The notes under the pieces are model-generated. The model searched no databases. It saw only the letters and a program-made list of their open reading frames with translations, and was not told where the DNA came from. This document shows, one piece after another, positions 33,564 through 44,611 of a DNA stretch of 64,000 nt. The translations under genes were made by a program, and so were the position numbers. Each line of letters opens with the position of its first letter. Position 1 is the stretch's first letter. Location of the stretch: the NCBI GenBank assembly GCA_017311185.1, contig JAESUZ010005528.1, positions 1,178,001-1,242,000 on the forward strand. Direction: 5' to 3'. Origin of the DNA: Proteles cristata cristata. Its lineage: Eukaryota; Chordata; Mammalia; Carnivora; Hyaenidae.

Positions 33564-33896
33564 TAGTTGACCTTTGAACAGGATGGGTTTGAACAGCATG
33601 GGTCCACTTATGCATGGATTTTTTTTTAAATAAATACCATACAGTACTATAAATGTACTTTTTCTTATAATTTTCTTACCATATTTTCCTTTAGCTTACT
33701 TTACCGTAAGAAGAAAGTATATAAATACATAAAACATACAAAATACATGTGAATCAACTGTTTATATTTTCAGTGAGGGTTCTGGTCAACAGTAGGCTAT
33801 TCATGTTTTTGAAGAGTTAAAGTTATACACAGATTTTCAAGTGGGGGGAGGGGCGGATTGGTACCCCTAGCCCCTGTGTTGTTCAAGGGTCACCTG
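33564..33896. mobile_element. MER2-like Tigger DNA transposon, near complete
   Basis: The left end 'agttgacctttgaacag' and the right end 'ttgttcaagggtcacctg' form terminal inverted repeats. TA dinucleotides flank both ends (33562-33563 and 33897-33898), as for TcMar-Tigger elements. Interior words 'gggtccacttatgcatggat', 'cagtactataaatgtactt', 'ggtcaacagtaggctattca' and 'agttatacacagattttcaa' match MER2, which is about 345 bases long. It is non-autonomous and carries no transposase. Confidence 0.88.
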
Positions 33897-34173
33897 TATA
33901 TAAAAAATAGTTTTAGATGATTAAATAGGTTATAAAATACCTAAGAGACCTCACAACCTAAAAGTCCCACAAGTACATCAAACCGAGCATTTCTAGAAAG
34001 GAGCTCAGACCTGACCATTCCTTATCCGCTTTAATCCAGAACCTACTCCTCTCATTTTCTTTCTCAGTGAAGAGAAAAGAGATTGACCTGAGTGTCAGTG
34101 TTTCAAGTTCAGTTCATCATGATTGTCTCTCAAATAGCATGAGCTTATAAATGTAATCAAAAATGGATGTAGC

Positions 34174-34386
34174 GGGGCGCCTGGGTGGCTTAGTTGGTTG
34201 GGTGTCCGACTTTTGCTAAGGTCATAATCTCGCGGTTCGTGGGTTCGGGCCCCGCGTCGGGCTCTGTGCTGACTGCCAGCTCAGAGCCTGGAGCCTGTTT
34301 CAATCTGTGACTCCCTCTCTCTCTGACCCTCCTCTGCTCATGCTGTCTCTCTCGCTCTCTCTCCTAGAAATAAATAAAACATTAAA
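34174..34386 (+). mobile_element. Can-SINE, young subgroup
   Basis: The head is GGGGCGCCTGGGTGGCTTAG. It carries the subgroup markers 'gactgccagctcagagcc' and 'tcctagaaataaataaaac'. The duplication aaaaatggatgtagc (15 bases, perfect) is at 34159-34173 and 34387-34401. Low divergence and a perfect duplication indicate a recent insertion. Confidence 0.97.
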
Positions 34387-34520
34387 AAAAATGGATGTAG
34401 CATCATTTCATATTGGGCTATTGTGTTGACATTTCCTGACTTCACTTTGAAATCATTGGAAATACCCTGGAGTACTGCAAGCAGAAAGGGCAAGAAATCC
34501 ATCTCTTAATGTTTTCCAGT

Positions 34521-34746
34521 CTTTTTTACAAAGTTTTTTTAAATGTTTATTTGTTTTTGAGAGAGAGAGATAGAGATGGAGCGTGGGTGGTGGAGAAGCA
34601 GTGAGAGAGGGGGAGGCACAGAATCCAAAGCAGACTCGAGGCTCTGAGCTGTTAGCACAGAATCCAATATAGGACTCAAACTCACAAACTGTGAGATCAT
34701 GACCTGAGCCGAAGACACTTAACCGACGGAGCAACCCAGGCGCCCC
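34521..34746 (-). mobile_element. Can-SINE
   Basis: Its duplication tgttttccagt/tgttttctagt (one mismatch) is at 34510-34520 and 34747-34757. It is more diverged than its neighbour 135 bases to the left, which lies tail-to-tail with it. Confidence 0.94.
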
Positions 34747-34824
34747 TGTTTTCTAGTTTTTGATGTATGCTTCCTTTGTACTTTAGTAGAATGTCTTCTC
34801 TCTGGAATCCTTCCCACCTAATTT

Positions 34825-34929
34825 CTATCGCATATAAGAAGATACCTGTGTAGGTAGATAGATACCATACAGGTAGGAACTTAATGTGATTTTCTTAAAA
34901 TAAAACAGAGACATTCACATGTAGCATGT
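34825..34929 (+). repeat. Copy 2 of a 105-base dispersed direct repeat
   Basis: It matches 32561-32664: 'ataagaagatacctgtgtag', 'agataccatacaggtagga', 'ttttcttaaaataaaacag', 'agacattcacatgtagcatg'. The similarity stops abruptly on both sides. Confidence 0.8.
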
Positions 34930-35386
34930 AAACAAAGCCAGTGATTTTTAAAATCAGATCTGCAGTGAAAGTGCCTGTGAAACCTCAATTAGATGATTTG
35001 AAACTGGCAGGGTTGAGAGTCAGGCCCATGCCATCAGCTCTGGGTCTTCGCAGAGACTCTAGGGAGGCTCTAGGTACTGCAGTCCCCTACCAGAAGCACT
35101 TGCTACCTTCAGCCAGACACACACCCTGCACACCCTGTACCCACTGGGTACACTGTCTTCCTAGGGTTCCAGGGAAAGAGAGAGGCAGAAAAGAAGCGAA
35201 TGGCATAGAAACAATTAATTCTCACTTCTTTCAGTTTGTATTCAGAATATTCTATGCTGTGTAAAGAAACCCTAGTCAGTGTTATTTCCATTTTTATCAA
35301 ATAGTATGTGAAACTGGGGGGTTTGCTAATATTGATAGAAATGAAGTTAACTGATATCACTGTTTTTCCTTGCAGTGTTGAATATA
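34930..35386. other. No gene seen
   Basis: Includes a local 'cacaccctgcacaccctgta' duplication near 35120. Otherwise unique. Confidence 0.5.
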
Positions 35387-35461
35387 TACGTATATTCATA
35401 TATGTATATGAACATATACACATTCATATGTTCATATATATGAACATATATGTATATACTC
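35387..35461. repeat. AT-rich palindromic tract
   Basis: Words 'atatgaacatat' and 'atatgttcatat' alternate. Positions 35426-35449 form a perfect 24-base palindrome centred on TATA. Imperfect copies lie on both sides. Confidence 0.9.
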
Positions 35462-35899
35462 AGATTGACAAACTGTGTCAATTATTAATTATATACAAAT
35501 CATAGTTAAAGGAAAATTGCTTTCATTTTTCTTATTTCATATTTGAAAATACACTTTTTAAAATAGAATGGTATAAAATGATTTAATGATTGTTTCTTAG
35601 GAGAGAGTAGCTCTTGTTTTAAAATGTTTTACTTTGTATTTTGGTGGTCACCATGTTGCTTCTTTTAGGAAATAATGGTGGTAGCTGGCACAATAATATG
35701 TGACAATACTATATCAGTCCTTGGTTTATTTCATCTTTAAATTTTGCACATGTGGAAGCATAGTTTTGGAAGATGGCAGTCTAGGCTTCACTGCCATCTC
35801 TGACTGATGGGCCTGTAGAATGGAGATGTTTGTGCCTCAGAGTCACAGCATGAAGTAGGACCTGGGTGAAGTGTCATGGTGGAATAAAAAGGGAACTAG
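35462..35899. other. No gene seen
   Basis: AT-rich unique sequence. Confidence 0.5.
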
Positions 35900-36095
35900 C
35901 TAGGGGTCAGAGAGCAGGCTTCACAGTCTAGCTCTATCACTGACTAGTCACGAAGATGAGTCATTAACCTCATCTGCAAAATGAAGATAAAAACTGTGTC
36001 TGTCTTCCCCACAGGGATGTTGAACAATCAAAGAAAGGAGTGTGCATGAAGCACTTTGACAACTGTACAGTACTTTACAAAAATAAGTCATTAAT
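35900..36095 (+). mobile_element. MIR
   Basis: 'tcacagtctagctctatcac', 'gagtcattaacctcatctgc', 'aaaatgaagataaaaactgt' and 'atgaagcactttgacaactg' follow the MIR core. The 'ttcctcatctgtaaaatgg' region is shortened. Confidence 0.75.
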
Positions 36096-37309
36096 TATAT
36101 AAGGAAGCCATATTTTCCTGTGGGTCGGTGGGGATGTGTATAGGTTGATTTTGAGACTATTTAATCACCAGTGCTGTGTGCTTCAGAGATTTCACTTCCC
36201 CTAGGCTTCCACATGAGGGCAAATAAGAGGTAGGTTTGGCTTGTGATGGGCTCTGATCACAATGGTGGGTGCTGCTTGGGTTGGATAATGGACCTGTCAT
36301 GGAACTTACATTACTGTCAGGAGACAGGCTTATCCCCCATGGTCCTGGCCCACTCTGGAGGGGCTAGGAGCTTGTATGTGAAGAAGGGATCATCTGTGTG
36401 AGTTAGAGCAAATTGACGAGTGGGCCAGTTGGCTGAGGGATGCTGGAAGCACCTCTGTGCCAATGCTATAAAAATGTGAAGGTTATGTAGAGCATGTAAG
36501 GGCAATAATGCTATAATTCCAAAGAAGTACAGGTACACATGTAATGCACTCTCATTGTCAGCCACAATTGAGCTACCAATATGGCCAGATTAGGATTCTG
36601 AAAAGTTGTTTTAGATACATACAAAAACACAAGAGAGGGCTACTTGGTGAAACCTTTGAACATTTGGCAAAAGTAGAGATTATTGGTCAGTGTTGGTGTC
36701 GGGGGATCCAGATATTGCACCTAGCCCTCAAAGCCACCTGCTAATCATGATGCTGGTTCTTGACATTTATTCTGGAAGAAAGGTTGGAAAAGCACCACAA
36801 TCAAGATTCACCAAAATTGTAGATTCATAGAACCATAGAAGTGACTTTGAAGGTTATCCAATACCCAATTCAGATTCTGTTAAAAAGTATTATGAAAGTC
36901 TTTGAGAGTAAGGAGGTAAAACGAGCTTCCTAAGAGGAAGGGTTATGAATTTCCTCCTTAAGTTCTGCCTGTGATAGAAATGTGTATTTTCTGTGGTCTC
37001 CCATTAGAAACAAAGTGAAATCCAGAATTCTCTAAAAACCTCAGATCTCGAAGGAATATTTGGGTGGACTTTCTGCTGACAACGTGTCTGTTATCCTGTA
37101 GCAAATCCAAATAGATATAGTGAGAAAAGATCTTTATGGATACGGCATAGCATAGGATTATTTGCTTCAGGTAGCCAAAATATGGGTAATCAGAACCGTT
37201 CATTCAATCATTCATTCAGTTTTTGACTCAGTCATCAAATATTTGAACAAGGTACAAACCCTTAGGGATGGACAATCTGTGGCATTGTAGGTGCTTCTTT
37301 AGAAGACGT
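36096..37309. other. No gene seen
   Basis: Unique sequence. A segment near 36822-36870 ('attcatagaaccatagaagt') may be a trace of another ancient repeat. Confidence 0.45.
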
Positions 37310-37355
37310 GAGGGCTGGTGGCCTTGATACGAACACAACAGCCAGAGTAATCTTT
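37310..37355 (+). mobile_element. L2 LINE, first segment
   Basis: 'acagccagagtaatcttt' is the usual L2 lead-in to 'ctaaaacacaaatctgatcatg'. The L2 resumes after a SINE at 37644. Confidence 0.6.
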
Positions 37356-37630
37356 CCTTCCCTTCCCTCCTCTCCTCTCCCCTTCCCTTCCCTCCTCTCT
37401 CCTTTCCTTCCCTTTCTTTTCCTTCCCTTCCTTTCCCAGTTTATGTATTTATTTTGAGAGACAGAGCCCAAGCAGGGGAAAGGCAGAGAGAGAGGGGGGA
37501 GAGAGAGAATCCCAAGCAGGCTCTGCACTGTCAGCATAAAGCCACATATGGGTCCCAATCCCACAAACTGAGATCATGACCTGAGCCAAAATCAATGGTC
37601 AGACACTTAACTGAGCCACCCAGGAGCCCC
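37356..37630 (-). mobile_element. Can-SINE with expanded pyrimidine tail, in L2
   Basis: The duplication cagagtaatcttt is perfect at 37343-37355 and 37631-37643. On the plus strand the reversed tail has become a (CTTCC)/(CCCTT)-type run over 37356-37436 instead of a plain T-run. This makes the element longer than its neighbours. Confidence 0.95.
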
Positions 37631-37643
37631 CAGAGTAATCTTT

Positions 37644-37972
37644 TCAATGTATAAATCAGACAGTGTTGCTTCTCTATTCACAATCCTCCAGTGGCTTCTC
37701 ATCGTGCTTAAAATAAAATCCAATTGCCCCCACTATGGTCTTTGAAAACCTGCTGGCCTCTAGCCCCTGCTGACCTCTCCAAACCTATTTGTACCACTGT
37801 ACCCCTGCTCACCTCACTTTAGCCAAGCTAGACTTTTCACTCCTCCTCAAAGATGTTGAAGGTGTTTCAGGGTCTTGGTACATGCTGTTCCTTCTGCCTG
37901 GAACACTGTTCCCTGACTATCTTCAGAGATGCTTTCCTCACTCAGTTCTCTGCTCAACAGTTACCTCCTTGG
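37644..37972 (+). mobile_element. L2 LINE, second segment
   Basis: 'agacagtgttgcttctctat', 'cctccagtggcttctcatcg', 'aataaaatccaattgccccc', 'ctgctggcctctagcccctg', 'catgctgttccttctgcctg' and 'gaacactgttccctgac' follow L2 closely and in order. It is interrupted again by a SINE dimer at 37973. Confidence 0.88.
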
Positions 37973-38298
37973 CCCTCTTTCTCTGACCCTCCCCTGCTCA
38001 TGCTGTCTCTCTCTCTCTCTCTCCTAGAAATAAATATAAAATTAAAAAAAAGGGGGCACCTGGGTGGCTTAGTCGGTTAAGCGTTCGACTTTCGCTTAGG
38101 TCATGATCTCGCGGTTCGTGGGTTCGAGCCCCGCGTCGGGCTCTGTGCTGACTGCCAGCTCAGAGCCTGGAGCCTGTTTCAGTCTGTGACTCCCCCTCTC
38201 TCTGACCCTCCCCTGCTCATGCTGTCTCTCTCTCTCTCTCTCTCCTAGAAATAAATATAAAATTAAAAAAAAAAAACAAAAACAAAAACAAAAAAACC
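37973..38298 (+). mobile_element. Partial SINE dimer: tail fragment plus full copy
   Basis: Positions 37973-38053 hold only the 3' linker and tail of a Can-SINE ('ctgaccctcccctgctcatg', (CT)n, 'cctagaaataaatataaaat'). A full-length SINE follows at 38054-38298 with head GGGGGCACCTGGGTGGCTTAG. The tail of both units has the same variant 'aaataaatataaaatta', not seen in other copies here. A single perfect duplication, agttacctccttgg, flanks the whole dimer at 37959-37972 and 38299-38312. The final tail is a (CAAAAA)n run. Confidence 0.95.
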
Positions 38299-38312
38299 AG
38301 TTACCTCCTTGG

Positions 38313-38590
38313 ACAGGCTTCCCCCAACCCGTGTCTGAAATGGCACCATCCCACCACAACAGGCTTTCCTTGTCCTACTTTAATATGACTCCTAGTTATT
38401 TCCTGACATTAGAAGGCTTGTTTATGGCTTTGCCTCCTGTCTGTCTCACTCTCCTCCACCCTCAGGTGAAGCTTTATGAGACCAGGGACCTGGTCTACCA
38501 TGTGCACTGCTGTACCCTCAACGCAGTCAGGGACAGTGCCTGGCACATAGGAGGCTCCTAAGAAAGTTTTTGTTGAATGAGCAGATGAAC
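38313..38590 (+). mobile_element. L2 LINE, third segment to its 3' end
   Basis: 'ggacaggcttcccccaaccc', 'gaagctttatgagaccaggg', 'acctggtctaccatgtgcac', 'ggacagtgcctggcacatag' and 'gaggctcctaagaaagtttt' plus 'tgttgaatgagcag' give the L2 3' UTR end in full. The three segments are collinear. Confidence 0.88.
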
Positions 38591-38764
38591 AAATGAAAGT
38601 GAGTGATGCAAGGTTGGAGGTGGGAGAAAAGCAAAGGAACGCCACATTCAGGAGAGGAGGGGGCCCCTGAGCCTCATTTCCTCCATGGGTCACTACCCCA
38701 CCCTCTGCCATGCTCACATACTTTCCTCCTTCAGCCTGCGGAGGAGGCTGAGGTAGAGCGAACT

Positions 38765-38880
38765 GAACCTTCAAGTGGGAGAAAATCACCTGGGCCCTGT
38801 GGAAGTGCAGATCATTATGCAGGAGGTCTGGGGTGGGGCCTGCGAGTCTGCGTTTCTAAGAATCTCGAAGGTGCCTCCAT
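38765..38880 (+). mobile_element. MER5-type fragment
   Basis: 'gaaaatcacctgggccctgt', 'aggaggtctggggtggggcc' and 'tgcgagtctgcgtttctaag' match the middle and right part of MER5A ('gtaggtctggggtggggcctgagaatctgcatttctaac'). Both ends are lost. Confidence 0.7.
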
Positions 38881-39296
38881 TACAGCTACTCCATGTCCAG
38901 CAGAGGACAGGGGTAGCAGGGCTGCCTACCACCCCAGGGCCCTTCCCAGCCCTCCTGACCCCACCCACCCTTTTCCCTACCTTCGAGTCTCAGGTAGGGT
39001 GGGGGCTTGAGCACTAAAAGGCAAAAAGGAGACCCTGAGGAAGTTTGGCCCTTAAGGTGAGTTCCCTCTGAAGGAGTCCTCCTAAGGATCTAATTCCATG
39101 CGATTTTTGATTTGTAAGAAAGTTAGCCAAGGTCAAGGAAACTACAAAATGACAAAACCCACACACCTGGAATTCTTGGGTTTACATTTTCTTGACTTTA
39201 TTTATTTATAAAAATAAACCTTGTTTTCCCAGGTGTTGTTCTGAGCTTCACGGGGGGAAAAAGCTCTTTTGCTTGTCCTAGACCATCTCCTCCCTT
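38881..39296. other. No gene seen
   Basis: Locally GC-richer at 38880-39010. Frames of 80-135 codons on both strands overlap and have no domain. Confidence 0.5.
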
Positions 39297-39312
39297 AAAA
39301 GTTATGTAATTT

Positions 39313-39479
39313 GGGGGGGCGCCTGGGTGGCTCAGTCAGTTAAGCTCCTGACTCTTGGTTTCAGCTCAGGTCATGATCTTGCGGTTTGTGGGTTTGAGCC
39401 CCGCATGGGGGTCCTTCCTCTCTGCCTCTACCCTGCTCGCTCTCTATCTCTCTGTGTCAAAAATAAACATTTTTTTTAC
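39313..39479 (+). mobile_element. Can-SINE with 16-base target duplication
   Basis: The head is GGGGGGCGCCTGGGTGGCTC. It lacks the 'gctctgtgctgacagctcag' segment: the sequence jumps from 'ccccgcatgggggtcc' to 'ttcctctctgcctctaccc'. The duplication aaaagttatgtaattt is perfect at 39297-39312 and 39480-39495. Confidence 0.96.
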
Positions 39480-39495
39480 AAAAGTTATGTAATTT

Positions 39496-39924
39496 CCATT
39501 TCCAAGTGTCTTGTCCTGACTGAAGAGTCAAAATAACATAAAAGTTATATTTGGGTGGACCTTTCATGCATTTTGATATCAATTATAAAGAGTTATTTAT
39601 CCTTTTCACTCTGTTTCTACCGATCGTGGAAATGATGCCATTGCGACAATCTGGTTAGACATTTGGTATAGTGTTAGCATGACTGGATAATTTCTTGAAC
39701 AGCTCCGAGTCCTGGGGTAGCCAGTGAAGTGTGCTGGTGGGCAATCTCCTCTAGGAAATGATGACTGTGTGCTAGATCGTGTTAAGGATCCTGTATCTAC
39801 AGTGTTAAAGATTTTCCAGCCCGAACAAGAAAGTAGCTTTTCTCTGCATTTCATTTCTAATTAATAGGTAAATATTAAAGAAGATGCACTGGAGACCATA
39901 TGGTTTTGCTTTCATTTGAAAATA
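39496..39924. other. No gene seen
   Basis: Unique sequence without a recognised repeat. Confidence 0.5.
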
Positions 39925-40015
39925 CATTCATAGAAATTTAGAAAGGTTAAGTCATCCTCCCAGAATCCCACTGCCGAGCCTGGACTCACATTCTTTCTTC
40001 TTCCCCGTGTCACCT
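39925..40015 (+). mobile_element. MIR-like fragment
   Basis: 'tagaaaggttaagtcatcct', 'cccagaatcccactgccgag' and 'cctggactcacattcttt' resemble the MIR 3' part around 'gaggttaagtaacttgccc ... gagccgggattcgaaccc'. Confidence 0.5.
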
Positions 40016-40074
40016 GTTGTCACTCAGATTTAGACACAAGAAGTCATGGCCAGGTAACGAGACGGTGCCCGTCT

Positions 40075-40210
40075 CACTCACATGGTGTCTGTGGTCCTTG
40101 TTGTGAAGGCAGAGGCTCGCTCTGTTGTCTTCATTTGTGCACCCACGGCTCCTTGATCAGTGCCTGGCACATAGTGGGTCCTCAGAAAATAGCTGTTGAA
40201 TGAATGAATG
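40075..40210 (+). mobile_element. L2 LINE 3' end
   Basis: 'gaaggcagaggctcgctctg', 'ttgatcagtgcctggcacat', 'agtgggtcctcagaaaatag' and 'ctgttgaatgaatgaatg' are the L2 terminal region with its (TGAA) end. Confidence 0.8.
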
Positions 40211-40894
40211 TCATTACCAGCTGCTAAGGCGAACATTCCGTTTTGTGGAGAATTGTCTGGATTCCCAGGATGCAGGGACTTCTGTGCTGACAAGAGAGTG
40301 GATGTTTTCCTTGTCACCTTCTTTCTCCCAAGGAAACTTTTACCGCCTCCTTGTCCCCTCCAAAGGTTTATTCTCTTCTTCACTCCCAACTCAAGAGGCA
40401 CAAGTCATGCCTGGCATCCTCATCCTGGGCCCCTTATTTGAAATCACCCCTTCCTTGACCTCTCCCAAGCCAGGTATGTGGAAGAGAAGCAAGGCCCAGC
40501 CCAGAGGCGTACTTTATGACTAATTTAGAAACTGGAACTTAGAAACCAGACACCAGTTTACTACCTACCCATCACAAGCCAGCAAGAAAGTCTATACTTG
40601 CATAACTTTAGAGATGCATTACTAGATTGGTACAGGTAACGACCATGGAATAGTGGGCAGGCTAGAAAGATCCATTTCATTGCAAGTTTTTTTGTTTGTT
40701 TGTTTTTGTTTTCATTCTGAGAGAGGGGTTTTTTGAGCTCTACCTTTGCAAACGTATCAAAGGTTACTTGGCCGGTATGAGATTCTCTTCCATTTCACCT
40801 GCAGGCTTGGATCACCTACCTTTACCACTCTACTTAAGAGTCAAATTGAGAATTAGTAGAATGAGACTGTGGAAGCAGATAAGCCAGTCCTGAG
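40211..40894. other. No gene seen
   Basis: Unique, with a (TTTG)n patch at 40689-40710. Confidence 0.5.
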
Positions 40895-41010
40895 GTAGGA
40901 ATAATCAATGTCCCCATTTTATAGATGGGGAAACTGAGGTACAGAGAGGATAAAGTAACTTGCTGAAAATTATAGTTGGTAATTAGCAGATTCAAGGGTA
41001 GGATGACAAC
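40895..41010 (+). mobile_element. MIR 3' part
   Basis: 'tgtccccattttatagatgg', 'ggaaactgaggtacagagag' and 'gataaagtaacttgctgaaa' closely match the MIR 3' half, among the best-preserved in the window. Confidence 0.85.
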
Positions 41011-42419
41011 GTTGTTTTTATAGAAGAAATGTAAAATGTGCTTGATACTAAAGCCTATTTTTTTTCTTTTTTTATTGAGAAAGGAATGCACGGAACTTTA
41101 GTATTCGCTGAAATTGATGGGAGGGCCTGGGGAAAATTTCCATAACAAGCAGAATCCCCTGCTTCTTGCCTCATCAAAGATTTTCCTTTTTAAGTTAATC
41201 CAAATGTATCAATAAATTGTGATTATTGTCCCAACAAGTTTCAAGAACTTTCCCAAATATTCACTGAGGCAGAAAAAAATTACATGCGTAAATTCTCTTG
41301 AAGTTTCTGTTTAAGAATCATGTTAAGCTGTACTTTTAAAATATATGCCTTGTTTAATCTATTGAGGAATTGACCAGTCCTTCTTTCACAAATGAAATGG
41401 CAGGAGATTCTGATAGGATTTCTCTGGATGCCATGGGCAGAGACTGCAAAGTTCCCAACACCTAGGAAATAGCATTTATATCTTAGCCATTTGCTGGAGG
41501 ATTATTCCAGAAATGTCACCCGTAAGGCACTTCTGTTGTTCCCTGAAGCTTCTCTGTCGCCCCAGCTCACAAACATGTAGTCCCTACCCTATAGCCCAGA
41601 ACCGCTCAAAACAACTGACTTCTCAGACCTTCAAACAGAACGCAGGGAGCCTGTGGGTAATATACAGAAATTGTCGGGGCGTTGGGATTGGTAGAGGAAA
41701 CTAGCTGGTTCCCCTCTTGGGCTCAACATCTTCTGTTTCACTGTGGTTAAAAGAATCAAAATATAGTCCAGTTCAGAGAGAGGACTTGTCTTGGTAAATC
41801 TTAAAACACACATTTCCAAATGTTTCAGACAGATATCCTAATCCAGAGGGATGGCTTTACCGTTCCTATTTCATTACTAATCATCAGATTTTCTTTTGGA
41901 AGCTAAAACCCAAAGGCACCATTGGACAGAGAAAAGAAAAATTATTCGTTTGTTCTCCCAAACGTGTTTTTTGTCACTTACATACTACCCAAGACAGTTT
42001 AAGTATTGTGGTCTGGGTCAGGCTTTTAAAACAAAAGCTTTTGAGGGAGCAGGAAAGCGATAGGGGAAGGTTGGAAAGTGAGATAATTAATATATGGTTT
42101 CGGTTCTCATTGGCATTTACTTGTCCTTCTATTGTTGTTCTTTTATGTTCATGGAAGTTTCTTAAGATTTAGGTGATCTAACATCAATCCTTTAGGATCC
42201 CAGCACGCTATGTTAATACAATTATAGGTGTTGATTTTATGGTTTAATAGAGGGTAATATTGAATATGTTGTTGTATTAGGGAACATATTAGAAAAGTAA
42301 AGCTGAATTAAATATATTTAGGAGAACATATTTGTAGCACATGAAACTCTTTCTCCCAGTCCAGTAGGGAGGAATAGATATAAACCCCATCAGTTCTGCC
42401 CAGCACGAGATGATATGCC
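41011..42419. other. No gene; no recognised repeat
   Basis: A 1.4 kb block of unique AT-rich sequence free of any recognised transposon. No open frame above 65 codons. Confidence 0.5.
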
Positions 42420-42665
42420 GTAATGTTTATGAGCTCAGGCTCTTGAATTGGCAGATCTGGGTCAAAATCCAGGACTCAAGCAAGCTTCTCTTGATTTCCT
42501 CATCTGTCAAAGGAGCCACAGTCACTCGCACATTTTCGGGTAGCTCTTCCGCGTGGAATAGAGTGATATGATGTGTATAAAGCACAGAGTCCAAAGTGAA
42601 GGCTAAATACATGTCAGCCGCTACGATTATAATCGTCATCCTTATCACCATATGATCATTACTGT
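42420..42665 (+). mobile_element. MIR
   Basis: 'tatgagctcaggctcttgaa', 'tctgggtcaaaatccaggac', 'gatttcctcatctgtcaaag', 'atgtgtataaagcacagagt' and 'gtgaaggctaaatacatgtc' follow MIR through its length, with about 70 percent identity by eye. Confidence 0.75.
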
Positions 42666-44599
42666 CAATCACCGTCTGGCACTAGATTAGCAACCAGATG
42701 GTTTGATGAACTTGGTTTGAGTAAAAGTGTTTCTGAAATGGGCAAAGCCTCTTGAGTTGAAAACTTAGAAACAAAATAGTTCATTTAATAAATCAGGATG
42801 TGCAGTGTGTTTGCCAGATTTAGCCATTAACCGGATCCACTTTATGGTACAGCCAAGCCACACGGTGAGCCCCAAGCCCTTCTTACTCAGGACTTGGCAA
42901 AGGTTGTGTTGCCAGCGTCTCCTCACTGCCCAGCCCATTTATTTCACACTTATTTTCTTCTCTTTTCACATTGCCCAAGATTGAGACCCCTCTACGCATA
43001 ACGTGTGTCCCCTTATTGCCACCTCTCCCACGCAGACTCTCAAGTTCACTCTCGCTTTCTCTTTGCTCCACGCCTGCCATGCTCACACACATGATCACCT
43101 GAAGCACAAAACGTCTTTGGTTGCTCTCTTATCACTTGGTGTGCTGCACAACAACATTTCCTTTTGTTTTTGTTCCTGGTGGGAAGAGCTATTTACTTAC
43201 CCCCAGGAAGTCCTGTCATTGAGACGGGAAAATACGTTTCCTGGCTGTGTGCCACTAGAAAGACCATCCCCAGCCTGGAGAAAAATCAAACATTCCTTTT
43301 TGTGGTGACGTTGTTCACGTTAAAGCATCATTAGATGTGTATGCAGTCCCCCGCATCAAGGCTCTCATTATTACCCCAGTGGAATGGTGCATCCCCTTCT
43401 GCTTGCGCATTGTATGAGGCATTCACCCACAGAACATTAGCATCAAAAGATCGCTGTTTTTCCTTCCTCTACATCAATTAGCTCTGTGTTTCCTATTTCA
43501 CTTTTCCATGGTGTTTACCGAAAACAGTGCAACATCTGAGATTTAATTTGCACCCTGTGTTTCTCTGCACACGCATTCTGCAGCATGTATTAAGAATGAC
43601 ACACACAAACAATTCTGCCTGCGTTTTTTTATTATACCAGTTAAACCCAAGCAACTCAATTCTGAGGTCTTTTATATTCTAGTCATGCTTAGTTCCCAGG
43701 CCTGCGGGAACTTCATAAGCACCTTTTGGAAATGGGAAGAGATTGGGAAAGGTCGGGATCCAGGAAAGGGAAGCTAAGGAAGATATGGGGCTTCCCTCAC
43801 CCCATCTGGGAAGGGTCGTACCTGTTCCTGAGACCCCAGAAGCCTGAGCATGAGCAGAAAATCTAGCAAGGTCTAGAGACATGAAGAGGGGCTTGGCAAG
43901 AATATGCAGGAAGTTGGGTCTCCAAGGAGCAGAGAGGTTCACGGCAGGGCCCCACCGGGTGTTATATGCTGCAAATCAGGAATTTTCAAAGGCCTGATTG
44001 AACACGAAAGGGCAGTAGCTATGTGAACCCACAAGTGACTGAGACTCTACCCTAGTGAAGCAGTGAAACAGATCCCAGATTGGATCCCTGAAAATACTGC
44101 CCAAAACAGGACAGCTTCCACTGCTCCATCAAGCCCAAAATTTATGCATTCTTCTGGCTCAAGAGAACAGGCTTGCTCAATTTCCACTTTGTGTCTCCCT
44201 GCTTATTTGCACAGAGCCGGGATGCCGACTTTTCCTGAGATCCCCATAGCAGGATTTCTTGTGAATAAACCGCTTCTTAATTTATAGCACTCTGCCAGCC
44301 AAACTGTGGTGCCAGCTCTTCAGACTCTCTCCTGAGTGGAAGGCCCGGTGATGTCTGACAAAGGCTGACCCTTAGTCTACAGGGCTTGTTCCTATCAATA
44401 TTTCCTCATGATCCTTGTGGCTGAATTGTCTACTGTGGCCTCGTCTCATTTCTACTGGTAAATCAGCCAATTAGACGGCTTGTTCGTTATCATTCAGGAT
44501 CATGGCTGGATGAACAATTCCCTTAGAAGTTCCCCCCCACCCTTTAAAAAAACAAACAAAAAACCCCAAAGCCAGGAAAGTTCCAACCCTCTCTGTAAA
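42666..44599. other. No gene; possible LTR-like end near 44.26 kb
   Basis: Mostly unique. At 44260-44280, 'ttgtgaataaaccgcttctt' resembles the polyadenylation region of a retroviral LTR, but I cannot trace LTR ends. Frames of about 100 codons have no domain. Confidence 0.4.
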
Positions 44600-44611
44600 G
44601 GCTTTGCATTT

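Noticed and set aside
44260..44290. Solo retroviral LTR ending at an AATAAA signal
   Set aside because: One polyadenylation-like word is not enough. I found no TG and CA bounds and no target duplication.
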